Assembly (NCBI RefSeq): GCF_000819845.1
Contig: NZ_CDCG01000018.1
Coordinates: 384,868 to 428,066, forward strand
Direction: 5' to 3'
DNA length: 43,199 nt
DNA from: Aeromonas enteropelogenes
GTDB lineage: Bacteria > Pseudomonadota > Gammaproteobacteria > Enterobacterales > Aeromonadaceae
The position numbers were made by a program, and so were the translations under genes. This document shows positions 8,911-17,149 of the stretch, piece by piece. Under the pieces are notes generated by a model. It was given only the letters and a program-made list of their open reading frames with translations. It ran no database searches and was not told the origin of the DNA. Position 1 is the stretch's first letter. Each line of letters opens with the position of its first letter.

Positions 8911-10527
8911 ATGCCGAATCAAAGACAATATAGATACTTGAACGTCTTATTAGCTAAAAATGAATTTACTGATAGTACATTTTCAGATTTTATGAATCCT
9001 GAATCTAGATATCATATATTCTCTGTGGAGCCTCAGCATAATTTGGAAGGTGCACTATATGTCAAAATATCCCATGAAAAAAGGCCACAGTGGGCGCAAT
9101 TATTAGATAGTGTTGCAGGACAAACTATAGAGCAATTATCAAATAAGTCTAGCTCTGCGGCGCTACTAGTACGTGTTAGAGAAAACATTGTTGTATTCAC
9201 ATTTGGTTATGGTCGATTTTTATTAAATCTAAGTATGTTTGAGCAGGACTTTGGGCTGAAAACCGCTCTCAATACTCTTGATCACAAAAGTTTAAGAAGT
9301 ATAGATCTACATACAATAGAAGATCAGCCTATTCAAAGAAAAACTCAAACGCTTCGTGGCTCTGAAGCTAGTGTATTTGGTGTTGATATCTTTAGAGATG
9401 TACTAAGAGCGGTGACGGGTTCACCTAGAGACTCTGTGAGCTACAAAAATATATCTGGTGGTGACGCAATTTTCTCATTTGGTTTAGAAATGTCAGTACA
9501 GGATATACCCATGATAGTACAAGAACTAATGAACTACTATAAGATGGATTTATATAAGAGTTCATTTGGCTGGGTCGATAATATACGGCGAGTTAAAGAT
9601 AGCGCAACAACATCGACTTTAGAAGAACAGTTAATAGAGGCTATTAGAACTAAAAACAAAAACTTATCTATAACCTTACCAGAAATAATTGAATGGGATT
9701 CAGTACTTGGCTTCAGCTTTACTAGGACTAAAAGAACTATATCACCAACAATTGATGTGTCTACATATCTCGATAACATAGATATAGACTCTTTATCAAA
9801 TGATTCTATACGAAGAGACCGACTATACGTCACAGATATTCACGGGAATGAGTTTGGATACTCAATATACTCTTGCTTATATCTCGAGTTAGAGACTGAC
9901 AATACTAAACAGGTTATTTATGGTGGTAATTGGTATGAGATCGACAAAACATTTATGCAAAGTATTGATACAACTCTCTCTCTCATAAATACTAGCAATA
10001 TCCATTTTCCTGGTGTTCAAGTCTGGGAAGAAGATGGTAAACAAATGATAGAGACAGAAGGAGATTACAACGCACGAATTGCGGATTATATGAGCTATTA
10101 CTTACTCGATAAAAAGTTAGTGAAATGCACAAAAACGACGTCCCCAATAGAATTATGTGACTTACTCACAGACTCCAAAAAACTTATACATGTAAAACAC
10201 CGAAAAGGTGGCTCTGCAGGTTTGAGCCATCTATTCGCTCAAGGTTCTGTTTCTGCAGAGATAATTCTTGGAGATAGACAGTTTAGAAAGGAATCACGAA
10301 AAGTATTACGCAGGGTATCTGTACGAGCACAAGAACTTATCCCTATAGATGGGTTACAAAGTTCTGACTATGAGATTATATTTTTAATATTAGGCGACAC
10401 CAGTGATAATGTTAAAGATAATTTACCATTCTTCAGCAAAGTTAATTTGGCACGTGTATATGAAAATCTGTCACAAAAAGGTTTTAACGTTAGCGTTACT
10501 GGTGCTGAAAAAACACACAAACTTTAA
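8911..10527 (+). CDS. TIGR04141 / DUF6119-type sporadically distributed protein
   Basis: A 538-residue soluble protein with the features I recall for the TIGR04141 family, whose members are scattered among bacteria and whose role is not established. The most diagnostic part is residues 384-460: GDYNARIADY, LLDKKLVKC, IELCDLLTDSKKLIHVKH and GSAGLSHLFAQGSVSAE. Glu413 or Asp417 followed by His427-x-Lys429 faintly resembles a nuclease-like acidic-x-Lys core, but that is speculation. There is no signal peptide or membrane segment. Codon use is strongly AT-biased, unlike the flanks, indicating transfer. The Shine-Dalgarno (GGGAT) is weak. The HNH gene follows 71 bases later, so they probably form one operon. 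Confidence 0.75.
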   Translation: MPNQRQYRYLNVLLAKNEFTDSTFSDFMNPESRYHIFSVEPQHNLEGALYVKISHEKRPQWAQLLDSVAGQTIEQLSNKSSSAALLVRVRENIVVFTFGYGRFLLNLSMFEQDFGLKTALNTLDHKSLRSIDLHTIEDQPIQRKTQTLRGSEASVFGVDIFRDVLRAVTGSPRDSVSYKNISGGDAIFSFGLEMSVQDIPMIVQELMNYYKMDLYKSSFGWVDNIRRVKDSATTSTLEEQLIEAIRTKNKNLSITLPEIIEWDSVLGFSFTRTKRTISPTIDVSTYLDNIDIDSLSNDSIRRDRLYVTDIHGNEFGYSIYSCLYLELETDNTKQVIYGGNWYEIDKTFMQSIDTTLSLINTSNIHFPGVQVWEEDGKQMIETEGDYNARIADYMSYYLLDKKLVKCTKTTSPIELCDLLTDSKKLIHVKHRKGGSAGLSHLFAQGSVSAEIILGDRQFRKESRKVLRRVSVRAQELIPIDGLQSSDYEIIFLILGDTSDNVKDNLPFFSKVNLARVYENLSQKGFNVSVTGAEKTHKL

Positions 10528-10598
10528 TAAAACAAGGTTACGCGCAATCTAAAGTAGATGGCTACATCGTAATCATGCATTATATATTAGGGGGGGAT

Positions 10599-11498
10599 AT
10601 GAAGTATTTATTTTGCAATGTAGGTTGGATGAAGCGATATGATGGCATTTATAATGATAAACCTGAGCGAGGTGGCGCCTATAACAAAGACGAAATTGGA
10701 CATGAGGCTTGTAATTTTACAGTAGTAGATGATCATGTATTTGGTTATGTAAGACCTACGGGACAAATAAAACTAGAGAAGTTAGGTGCATCTAAATCAG
10801 ATGAATCCATAGATGATGTGTTAGTAATTTGGACTGCTGGCCCAGATTCTGGTGGTACAGTGGTTGTGGGTTGGTATAAACATGCGACTGTATTTAGATA
10901 TGAGCAATTTTTAAACTCGGAAAGCATAAAACATAAAGAGAGTGGGATAAATATATTTCGAATTAAGGCACATAAAGACAATGTAACCTTATTGCCTATG
11001 GAACAACGTCATTTAATGATCCCCAGGGCAGTAAAAGGAGGAATAGGACAAAGTAACGTTTGGTTTGGCAACACTGAAGACAGCGACCAATATACTAAAC
11101 CAATTCTAGAGTTTATTGATGGTTATGGTTCAAGTGATATCATCCCAGATATCGATTTCTCTGCTCTGGAAGGCAACCCTCGGTTGTTAGCTCATATCAA
11201 AAGAGAAAGAAACCAGAGGCTCGTTAAGCTTAAGAAGAAAAAAACTTTAGAACACACAGGCAAACTTGTATGTGAAGTATGCTCTTTCGATTTTAAAAAA
11301 ATCTATGGTGCTCTAGGTGAGGATTTTTGTGAAATTCACCACCTTATAAAATTGGCGGATGCAGAAAAGCAAGTAGAGACCACATTGTCTGATTTAGCTG
11401 TAGTTTGCTCAAACTGTCATCGAATGCTTCATCGAGATAGTCCAATGAAAACACTCTCTCAATTGAAAAGTATTGTTCGCACCGGAAATCCTTCCTAA
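10599..11498 (+). CDS. HNH endonuclease with unassigned N-terminal domain
   Basis: A 299-residue protein. The C-terminal part (about 220-290) is an HNH nuclease: Cys225/Cys228 and Cys270/Cys273 form a zinc site, EIHH (245-248) supplies the catalytic His, and Asn272, His274 and His278 complete the motif. Residues 1-100 form a distinct domain (VGWMKRYDG, GHEACNF, then IWTAGPDSGG and VVGWYKHATVFR) that I cannot name; a PUA-like or modified-base-sensing fold is a guess. A basic, Lys-rich linker sits at 200-216. The ATG at 10599 is chosen over the upstream ATG at 10575 because seven consecutive G directly precede it. AT-rich like its partner gene. A restriction or anti-phage role is likely, but inferred. 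Confidence 0.8.
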   Translation: MKYLFCNVGWMKRYDGIYNDKPERGGAYNKDEIGHEACNFTVVDDHVFGYVRPTGQIKLEKLGASKSDESIDDVLVIWTAGPDSGGTVVVGWYKHATVFRYEQFLNSESIKHKESGINIFRIKAHKDNVTLLPMEQRHLMIPRAVKGGIGQSNVWFGNTEDSDQYTKPILEFIDGYGSSDIIPDIDFSALEGNPRLLAHIKRERNQRLVKLKKKKTLEHTGKLVCEVCSFDFKKIYGALGEDFCEIHHLIKLADAEKQVETTLSDLAVVCSNCHRMLHRDSPMKTLSQLKSIVRTGNPS

Positions 11499-11544
11499 CA
11501 AAGCATTCTGCCGTTATTCCATAACCTAGCTATTAATATAAATA

Positions 11545-11569
11545 GTGCAATGAACTTCGTTCATTGCAC
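11545..11569. repeat. 11-base perfect inverted repeat downstream of the HNH gene
   Basis: GTGCAATGAAC and GTTCATTGCAC flank a three-base loop, followed by CCTACCC. No T run follows, so it is a poor rho-independent terminator. The sequence resembles dispersed palindromes of the form GTAGGGTGCA... common in gammaproteobacterial intergenic regions, here read from the other strand. It lies 47 bases after the HNH stop and may mark the right edge of the insert. Confidence 0.55.
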
Positions 11570-11633
11570 CCTACCCTTATCTCCCGTTTCGCTATCAGTC
11601 CCACGCGCAGACCCCTTCCTATTGAGACTCTCT

Positions 11634-11679
11634 GTGTCGATCACGGTTCTTTCCCCTCGTCACAAGTGACGAACGTCAC
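11634..11679 (+). promoter_or_regulatory. candidate FhlA enhancer for the hyc operon
   Basis: GTGTCGATCAC (11634-11644) repeats the element found at 8462-8472. It is followed by two overlapping perfect palindromes, TCGTCACAAGTGACGA (11657-11672) and GTGACGAACGTCAC (11666-11679). They lie about 100-145 bases upstream of the hyc -24/-12 promoter, a normal enhancer distance. FhlA is the expected binder; this is inference. Confidence 0.55.
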
Positions 11680-11777
11680 AGTTCGACATCTACCAGCCTT
11701 CTTGCTGCGCTCTCACCTAAAAAATAAATTCATTTAAAAACATAAACTTATAGTGATAATTCACGCCAAATCCATAT

Positions 11778-11793
11778 TGGCCCGCATTTTGCC
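11778..11793 (+). promoter_or_regulatory. sigma54 (-24/-12) promoter of the hyc operon
   Basis: TGGCCCGCATTTTGCC has GG and GC ten bases apart and a TTTTGC -12 element. It lies 45 bases before the hycB ATG, the mirror image of the hydN promoter geometry. The bases just upstream (11720-11760) are very AT-rich, which would favour DNA bending between enhancer and promoter. Confidence 0.85.
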
Positions 11794-11837
11794 ATCCAGC
11801 ACCTACTCCATTCCTTCGCGACACGACAAGGTAGGTT

Positions 11838-12503
11838 ATGAACCGCTTCGTTATCGCTGACCCTAAGCTTTGTATCGGCTGTGGCACCTGTATGGCGGCC
11901 TGCAGCGAGGTACACAAGGCGCAAGGTTTGCAACAAGCCCCCCGTTTAACCGTTATGCGACACGAGCAGGCGACCATGCCGGTTCAGTGCCGTCACTGTG
12001 ACGATGCCCCCTGCAGCAAGGTGTGCCCAGTCGAGGCAATTCGCCAGACCGGCGATTGCGTGCAACTCAATGAGTCGCTCTGCATCGGCTGCAACCTCTG
12101 CGCCGTGGCCTGCCCCTTTGGCGCCATCCAGAGCGGCGGCAGCCGTCCGGTGGCCGTGGCCACCAGTTACGACACCTATATTCCCTGCTCCATCCGCTCC
12201 AGCAACCCCTCCACCTCCGCCGGCCTCGGCTGCTTTGGCGAGGATCTGCTGAGCTGGGAGCCGGGCGTGCGCAGCATCGCGGTCAAATGCGACCTGTGCG
12301 AGTTTCGCGCCGAAGGGCCAGCCTGTGTCGATGCCTGTCCCTCCCAGGCACTGAAGCTGGTCAATGACGGCGACACCGAACGCGCTACCCGTATCCGTCG
12401 CCAGCAAGCGGCCGACACCAACCCGCAGGGGGCCTCTGCCTTCTCGGCGCCCGCCACGGCGCTCCCTGCATCCGATCTATCCACCACAGAGGGAGCGTGC
12501 TGA
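11838..12503 (+). CDS. hycB: hydrogenase 3 electron-transfer Fe-S subunit HycB
   Basis: Ferredoxin-type subunit linking formate dehydrogenase H to hydrogenase 3. The 221-residue protein has the motifs CIGCGTCMAAC, CRHCDDAPCSKVCP, CIGCNLCAVACP and CDLCEFRAEGPACVDACP, for four Fe4S4 clusters. It differs from HydN in a segment between the third and fourth motifs (about residues 98-150) and a low-complexity Ala/Ser-rich C-terminal tail. It is the first gene of the hyc operon; the usual hycA regulator is absent in front of it. The ATG is preceded by AAGGTAGG. Its TGA overlaps the hycC ATG by one base. Confidence 0.92.
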   Translation: MNRFVIADPKLCIGCGTCMAACSEVHKAQGLQQAPRLTVMRHEQATMPVQCRHCDDAPCSKVCPVEAIRQTGDCVQLNESLCIGCNLCAVACPFGAIQSGGSRPVAVATSYDTYIPCSIRSSNPSTSAGLGCFGEDLLSWEPGVRSIAVKCDLCEFRAEGPACVDACPSQALKLVNDGDTERATRIRRQQAADTNPQGASAFSAPATALPASDLSTTEGAC

Positions 12504-14386
12504 TGTTGTCCCCCCTTGTTATGGCCACGCTCCTGCTCTTTTTGCTGGGCGCTGCCGCCGGTTTGCTGCTGCAAAAGCTGCCCGCACTGGCCAACCGCCT
12601 CAACAGTGGCTTTGCCCTGCTGGGCTCGCTCGCGGGCCTGGTCGCCGCCATCCAGATCTTTGCCCAAGGTGCCCCCGTCGACGGCCAACTCTGGCTGCTG
12701 GGCTCGGTCCATCTCGACATGCTGGCCGCGCTGATGCTGCTGGTGATCAGCACCGTCGGCGTCGCCGTCGCCCTCTACTCCTTTGCCTATATCCGCGAAT
12801 ATCAGGGCAAGGGGGATATGGCCATCGGCGCGCTGATGAACCTCTTCCTCTTTGCCATGGTAGGTATGGTACTGGCCGACAATGCGCTCGGTTTCTTGCT
12901 CTGCTACGAGCTGGTGACCCTCACCACCTACTGGCTGGTCAAGACCAACCCGGATGCCGCCAAACAGAGCCGGCTTTACTTGGTGATGAACCATATCGGC
13001 ATGGCGCTGGTGCTGATCGCCTTCTGGCTGCTCTGCCGTGAAAGCGGCTCGCTGGAGTTCGCCGCGCTGCGCGAGCACCATCTGGCGGGCGGTTTGGCCT
13101 CGCTGGTGTTTCTGCTCAGCTTCTGCGGCTTTGGCCTGCGCGCCGGTTTCGTGCCGCTGCACGGCTGGCTGCCGGTGGCCGAGCCCGTTGCGCCCTCCCA
13201 TATCTCGGCGCTGATGTCCGGCGTCATGGTGAAGCTGGGTCTCTTTGGCATCTTGCGGGTCAGCATCGATTTTCTCGGCGCCAGCCAGCTCTGGTGGGGC
13301 TATATGGTGCTGATCTTCGGTGCCTGCTCGGCAGTGCTCGGGGTGCTGTTTGCGCTGGCCGAGCATGACCTCAAGCGGCTGCTCGCCTACCACACGGTGG
13401 AGAACATCGGCATCATATTGATGGGGATGGGCATCGGCATGATCGGCATCGCCAACCAGCAACCGGCGCTGGTGGTGCTGGGGCTGCTCGGTGCGCTTTA
13501 TCACCTGCTCAACCACGCCATCTTCAAGAGCCTGCTCTTTATGGGCACCGGCTCCGTGATGTTCCGCCTCCACACCCGTGACATGGACAAGATGGGTGGT
13601 CTTGCCAAGCTGATGCCCTGGACTGCGCTGGCGTTCCTCATCGGTGCCATGGCCATCTCGGCGCTGCCGCCGCTCAACGGCTTTGTCAGCGAGTGGTTTA
13701 TCTACCAGTCGCTGCTCTCCATGACCAAACTCGGCACCTCTGTCGTTGCGCCGCTCGCGGTAGTGATGCTGGCGGTGACCGGCGCCATGGCGGTGATGTG
13801 TTTCGTCAAGGTGTACGGCATCTGCTTCTGCGGCGCCCCGCGCAGCGAGAAGGCGAGTCACACCCGCGAAGTACCGGGGGCCATGGTGGCAGGCACCCTG
13901 CTGCTGGCCGCCGTCTGTCTGGTGCTGGGTCTGGGCGCCCCCTGGATTGCCCCCCATATCGCCAGCTACGGTCAGGCGCTGGTCTCCACTCAAGTCACGA
14001 GCCAGATAAGCGTGGCCACCGGCGCCACCCTGCTGCCGCTGGATAGCAGCCAGGCGATCCTCTCCCCGCCCGTTATCGCCATCACCTTGCTGGGGCTGTT
14101 CCTCATTCCGCTGCTGGTACTGGCCATCTTCAAGGGGCCCAAGCTGGGTCGTCGTCACGCCGGCACGCCGTGGGCCTGTGGTTACGCCTATGAGGAGCGC
14201 ATGAGCCTCACCTCTGGTGGTGTCACCCACACCTTGCGCCAACTCTGCGCCCCGCTCTATCGCAAGCAGCCGCAGCTCGATCTGGCCAGCGCCCTGCACG
14301 GGGTGAGCGATGCCAGCGGCAACACCGGCTGGCTGCTGCACGGCCTTGTACTGGCGCTCTTTATCCTGATGGCTGTAGGAGTCTGA
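12503..14386 (+). CDS. hycC: hydrogenase 3 membrane subunit HycC (antiporter-like)
   Basis: Large inner-membrane subunit related to NuoL/Mrp antiporter proteins; it anchors the FHL complex and may move ions. The 627-residue product is nearly all hydrophobic helices (roughly 15). Conserved pieces include the channel region FVPLHGWLPVAEPVAPSHIS and the following GVMVKLGLFGILR. The ATG at 12503 overlaps the hycB stop (TGATG) and follows GAGGGAG, so it is preferred over an in-frame GTG six bases earlier. Only one antiporter-like subunit is present: there are no hyfD/E/F homologues, so this is a hydrogenase-3-type rather than hydrogenase-4-type complex. Confidence 0.93.
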   Translation: MLSPLVMATLLLFLLGAAAGLLLQKLPALANRLNSGFALLGSLAGLVAAIQIFAQGAPVDGQLWLLGSVHLDMLAALMLLVISTVGVAVALYSFAYIREYQGKGDMAIGALMNLFLFAMVGMVLADNALGFLLCYELVTLTTYWLVKTNPDAAKQSRLYLVMNHIGMALVLIAFWLLCRESGSLEFAALREHHLAGGLASLVFLLSFCGFGLRAGFVPLHGWLPVAEPVAPSHISALMSGVMVKLGLFGILRVSIDFLGASQLWWGYMVLIFGACSAVLGVLFALAEHDLKRLLAYHTVENIGIILMGMGIGMIGIANQQPALVVLGLLGALYHLLNHAIFKSLLFMGTGSVMFRLHTRDMDKMGGLAKLMPWTALAFLIGAMAISALPPLNGFVSEWFIYQSLLSMTKLGTSVVAPLAVVMLAVTGAMAVMCFVKVYGICFCGAPRSEKASHTREVPGAMVAGTLLLAAVCLVLGLGAPWIAPHIASYGQALVSTQVTSQISVATGATLLPLDSSQAILSPPVIAITLLGLFLIPLLVLAIFKGPKLGRRHAGTPWACGYAYEERMSLTSGGVTHTLRQLCAPLYRKQPQLDLASALHGVSDASGNTGWLLHGLVLALFILMAVGV

Positions 14387-14387
14387 T

Positions 14388-15341
14388 ATGCCTGTTCTTG
14401 AAATGCCGAGCTGGGGCATGGTTGCCCTCGCCCTGACCCAGGCCATCGCCATGCTGGCGCTGGCGCCGCTCGCCACCGGCTTCAACCGGGTACTGCGGGC
14501 CAGGATGCACTCCCGTCAGGGGCCGGGTCTGCTGCAGGATTACCGTGATATCGCCAAGCTCCTGCGCCGCCAGGAGGTGACCCCCGAGCCTGCCGGTATC
14601 CTCTTCAACCTGATGCCTGCACTGCTAATCGCCGCCCTCTTGCTGGTAGGGATGGCGCTGCCGACCCTGACTCGGGAATCCCCCTTCCCCATCGCCGGGG
14701 ATCTCATCACCGACATCTATCTGTTCGCCATCTTCCGCTTCTTCTTCTCCCTCTCGGGACTCGACAGCGGCAGCATGTTTGCAGGTATTGGTGCCCGCCG
14801 CGAGCTGACTCTCGGCATTCTGGTGGAGCCCATTCTGGTGCTCGCCTGCTTCATCATGGCGATGATGGTGGGCAGCTCGGATCTGGGCAATATCAGCAGC
14901 TATGTGGCGACTCAGCCACTGGCCGCGCCCATCGCCACCCTGCTGGCCGGCGCCGCCTGCGCCTTCGCGGTCTTTGTGGAGATGGGCAAGCTGCCCTTTG
15001 ACTGCGCCGAAGCCGAGCAGGAGTTGCAGGAGGGGCCGCTCACCGAGTACTCCGGGGCGAGGCTGGCCCTGCTCAAGCTCTCCATTGGCCTCAAGCAACT
15101 GGTGGTGGTGCAGCTCTTTCTGGTGATTTTCCTGCCCTTCGGCAAAGCGGCCAACTGGAGTCTGCCTGCGCTCATCGGCGCAGCGCTGATCCTCGCCTGC
15201 AAGCTGCTGGTGGCCTTTTTGCTGGCAGGCATCATCGAAAACGCCATGGCCCGTACCCAGTTCGTGCGCACCCACAAACTCACCCGCTACGCCTTGGGAC
15301 TGGCCCTGCTGGCGCTGCTCGCCTATCTGGTCGGGATCTGA
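14388..15341 (+). CDS. hycD: hydrogenase 3 membrane subunit HycD (NuoH-like)
   Basis: NuoH-related inner-membrane subunit that joins the soluble hydrogenase arm to the membrane. The 317-residue product has about eight hydrophobic segments. Typical family pieces are ARMHSRQGPGLLQDYRDIAKLL near the N-terminus and the acidic loop FVEMGKLPFDCAEAEQELQEGPLTEYSG. It starts two bases after the hycC stop. It is followed by an 80-base gap without an obvious terminator before hycE, the largest spacing in this operon. Confidence 0.94.
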   Translation: MPVLEMPSWGMVALALTQAIAMLALAPLATGFNRVLRARMHSRQGPGLLQDYRDIAKLLRRQEVTPEPAGILFNLMPALLIAALLLVGMALPTLTRESPFPIAGDLITDIYLFAIFRFFFSLSGLDSGSMFAGIGARRELTLGILVEPILVLACFIMAMMVGSSDLGNISSYVATQPLAAPIATLLAGAACAFAVFVEMGKLPFDCAEAEQELQEGPLTEYSGARLALLKLSIGLKQLVVVQLFLVIFLPFGKAANWSLPALIGAALILACKLLVAFLLAGIIENAMARTQFVRTHKLTRYALGLALLALLAYLVGI

Positions 15342-15421
15342 ATCATGCCCGCCAGCACAGCAACTTTTTCCGATTTCATCATTTGTGAATGCTCATTCCC
15401 GAACATTAAAGTGAGAACTGC

Positions 15422-17140
15422 ATGACCATCGCCATTTCGGATCGCATCGGCTGCGACTATATCCAGCAGGTGCGAGCACAACTGCCCCACGCCATCGTCG
15501 ACGAGGAGTGGCAAACCGCCGATCAGGCCACCATCACCGTCAAACCCACCAGTCTGGTCGAGACGGCCAGCCTGATCTTCCACCAGCTGGGGGGCTGGCT
15601 TCCGCTCTCCTTTGCCAATGACGAGCGCAGCCTCAACGGCCACTTCGCCGTCTACCACGTCTTCTCCATGGAGGGCGACACCAAGTGCTGGATCACCGTC
15701 AAGGTGCTGGTAGATGCCGATACCCAGGAGTACCCCTCCATCACCCCGACCATTCCGGCGGCGGTGTGGGGTGAGCGGGAGATCCGCGACATGTACGGCC
15801 TGCGCGCCATCGGCCTGCCGGACGAACGTCGGCTGGTACTGCCGGACGACTGGCCGGAGGATATCCATCCCCTGCGCAAGGACGCCATGGATTATCGCCA
15901 GCGCCCGATGCCCACCACCGACACCGAGACCTACCCCTTCGTCAACGAGCTCGGCAGTGATGCCAACCGCATCGTGCCGGTCGGGCCGCTGCACATCACT
16001 TCGGACGAGCCGGGTCATTTTCGTCTGTTCGTCGATGGGGAAGACATCATCGATGCCGACTACCGCCTCTTCTATGTCCATCGCGGCATGGAGAAGCTGG
16101 CGGAAACCCGGATGGGCTATAACGAAGTGGCGTTTCTGACCGACCGGGTCTGCGGCATCTGCGGTTTTACCCACAGCGTCGCCTACACCACCTCGGTGGA
16201 GAACGCCATGGGTATTCCGGTGCCGGAGCGGGCCAAGATGATCCGCGCCGTGCTGCTGGAGGTGGAGCGCCTGCACAGCCATATCCTCAACATCGGCCTG
16301 TCGAGCCACTTCACCGGTTTTGACACCGGCTTCATGCAGTTCTTCCGGGTGCGGGAGAAGTCCATGACCCTGGCCGAGCTGCTCACCGGCGCGCGCAAGA
16401 CCTATGGCCTCAACCTGATTGGCGGGGTGCGCCGCGACATCTTCAAGGAAGATCGCATCAAGGGTGCCCAGCTGGTGCGCGAGCTCCGTGATGAGCTCAA
16501 ACCCCTGGTGGCCATGCTGCTGGATACCGCCAACATCTCCTCCCGCCTCATCGGTATCGGCAAGCTCGACCCGCAGATTGCCCGCGATTTCAGCTGCGTC
16601 GGCCCCATGGTGCGGGCGAGCGGCTTCAAGCGCGACGTGCGTCGGGTTCACGACTTTGCCGGCTACCGCGAGCTGCCGATGGAGATCCAGACCAAGGCGG
16701 GTTGCGACGTGCAATCCCGGGTGCTGGTGCGCATCCACGAGCTCTACGACTCCCTCGACATGATTGAGTTCGGCCTGGAGCACCTGCCGGAGGGGCCGCT
16801 TTTGACCGAAGGCTTCACCTACCAGCCGGGCAAGTTTGCGCTGGGCTTTACCGAGGCGCCCCGCGGCGAGAACGTCCACTGGAGCATGACCGGGGACAAC
16901 CAGAAGCTGTTCCGCTGGCGCTGCCGCGCCGCCACCTACGCCAACTGGCCCGCTCTGCGCTACATGCTGCGCGGCAATACCGTGGCGGATGCACCGCTCA
17001 TCATCGGCAGTCTGGATCCCTGCTACTCCTGTACCGACCGGGTCACCCTAGTCGACCCCAAGAAGGGCAAATCCACCGTGGTCTCCTACAAGGAGATCGA
17101 GCGCTACGGCATCGATCGCAAAAACTCTCCGCTGAAATAA
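15422..17140 (+). CDS. hycE: hydrogenase 3 large (NiFe) subunit HycE precursor
   Basis: Catalytic subunit that makes H2 on the cytoplasmic side of the membrane. The 572-residue precursor has a NuoC-like N-terminal domain (about 1-170) fused to a NuoD/NiFe domain. The metal ligands are Cys244/Cys247 (RVCGICGFTH) and Cys534/Cys537 (DPCYSCTDR). A 32-residue tail after Arg540 should be removed by HycI after nickel insertion, as in E. coli, where the tail has the same length and also ends RKNSPLK. HypA-F and the nickel transporter encoded nearby supply the cofactor. Confidence 0.96.
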   Translation: MTIAISDRIGCDYIQQVRAQLPHAIVDEEWQTADQATITVKPTSLVETASLIFHQLGGWLPLSFANDERSLNGHFAVYHVFSMEGDTKCWITVKVLVDADTQEYPSITPTIPAAVWGEREIRDMYGLRAIGLPDERRLVLPDDWPEDIHPLRKDAMDYRQRPMPTTDTETYPFVNELGSDANRIVPVGPLHITSDEPGHFRLFVDGEDIIDADYRLFYVHRGMEKLAETRMGYNEVAFLTDRVCGICGFTHSVAYTTSVENAMGIPVPERAKMIRAVLLEVERLHSHILNIGLSSHFTGFDTGFMQFFRVREKSMTLAELLTGARKTYGLNLIGGVRRDIFKEDRIKGAQLVRELRDELKPLVAMLLDTANISSRLIGIGKLDPQIARDFSCVGPMVRASGFKRDVRRVHDFAGYRELPMEIQTKAGCDVQSRVLVRIHELYDSLDMIEFGLEHLPEGPLLTEGFTYQPGKFALGFTEAPRGENVHWSMTGDNQKLFRWRCRAATYANWPALRYMLRGNTVADAPLIIGSLDPCYSCTDRVTLVDPKKGKSTVVSYKEIERYGIDRKNSPLK

Positions 17141-17149
17141 GGGGTCATC

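Noticed and set aside
8640..11630. Insertion sequence or integron cassette as the source of the AT-rich insert
   Set aside because: No transposase, integrase, terminal inverted repeats or attC-like structure could be found by eye.
12497..14386. Hydrogenase 4 (hyf) assignment for the plus-strand operon
   Set aside because: Gene order is exactly hycBCDEFGHI with one antiporter-like subunit; there are no hyfD, hyfE or hyfF equivalents.
12176..14485. 769-codon minus-strand frame opposite hycC, rich in Gln, His and Glu
   Set aside because: Antisense of a membrane protein gene; composition is what the complement of hydrophobic codons produces.
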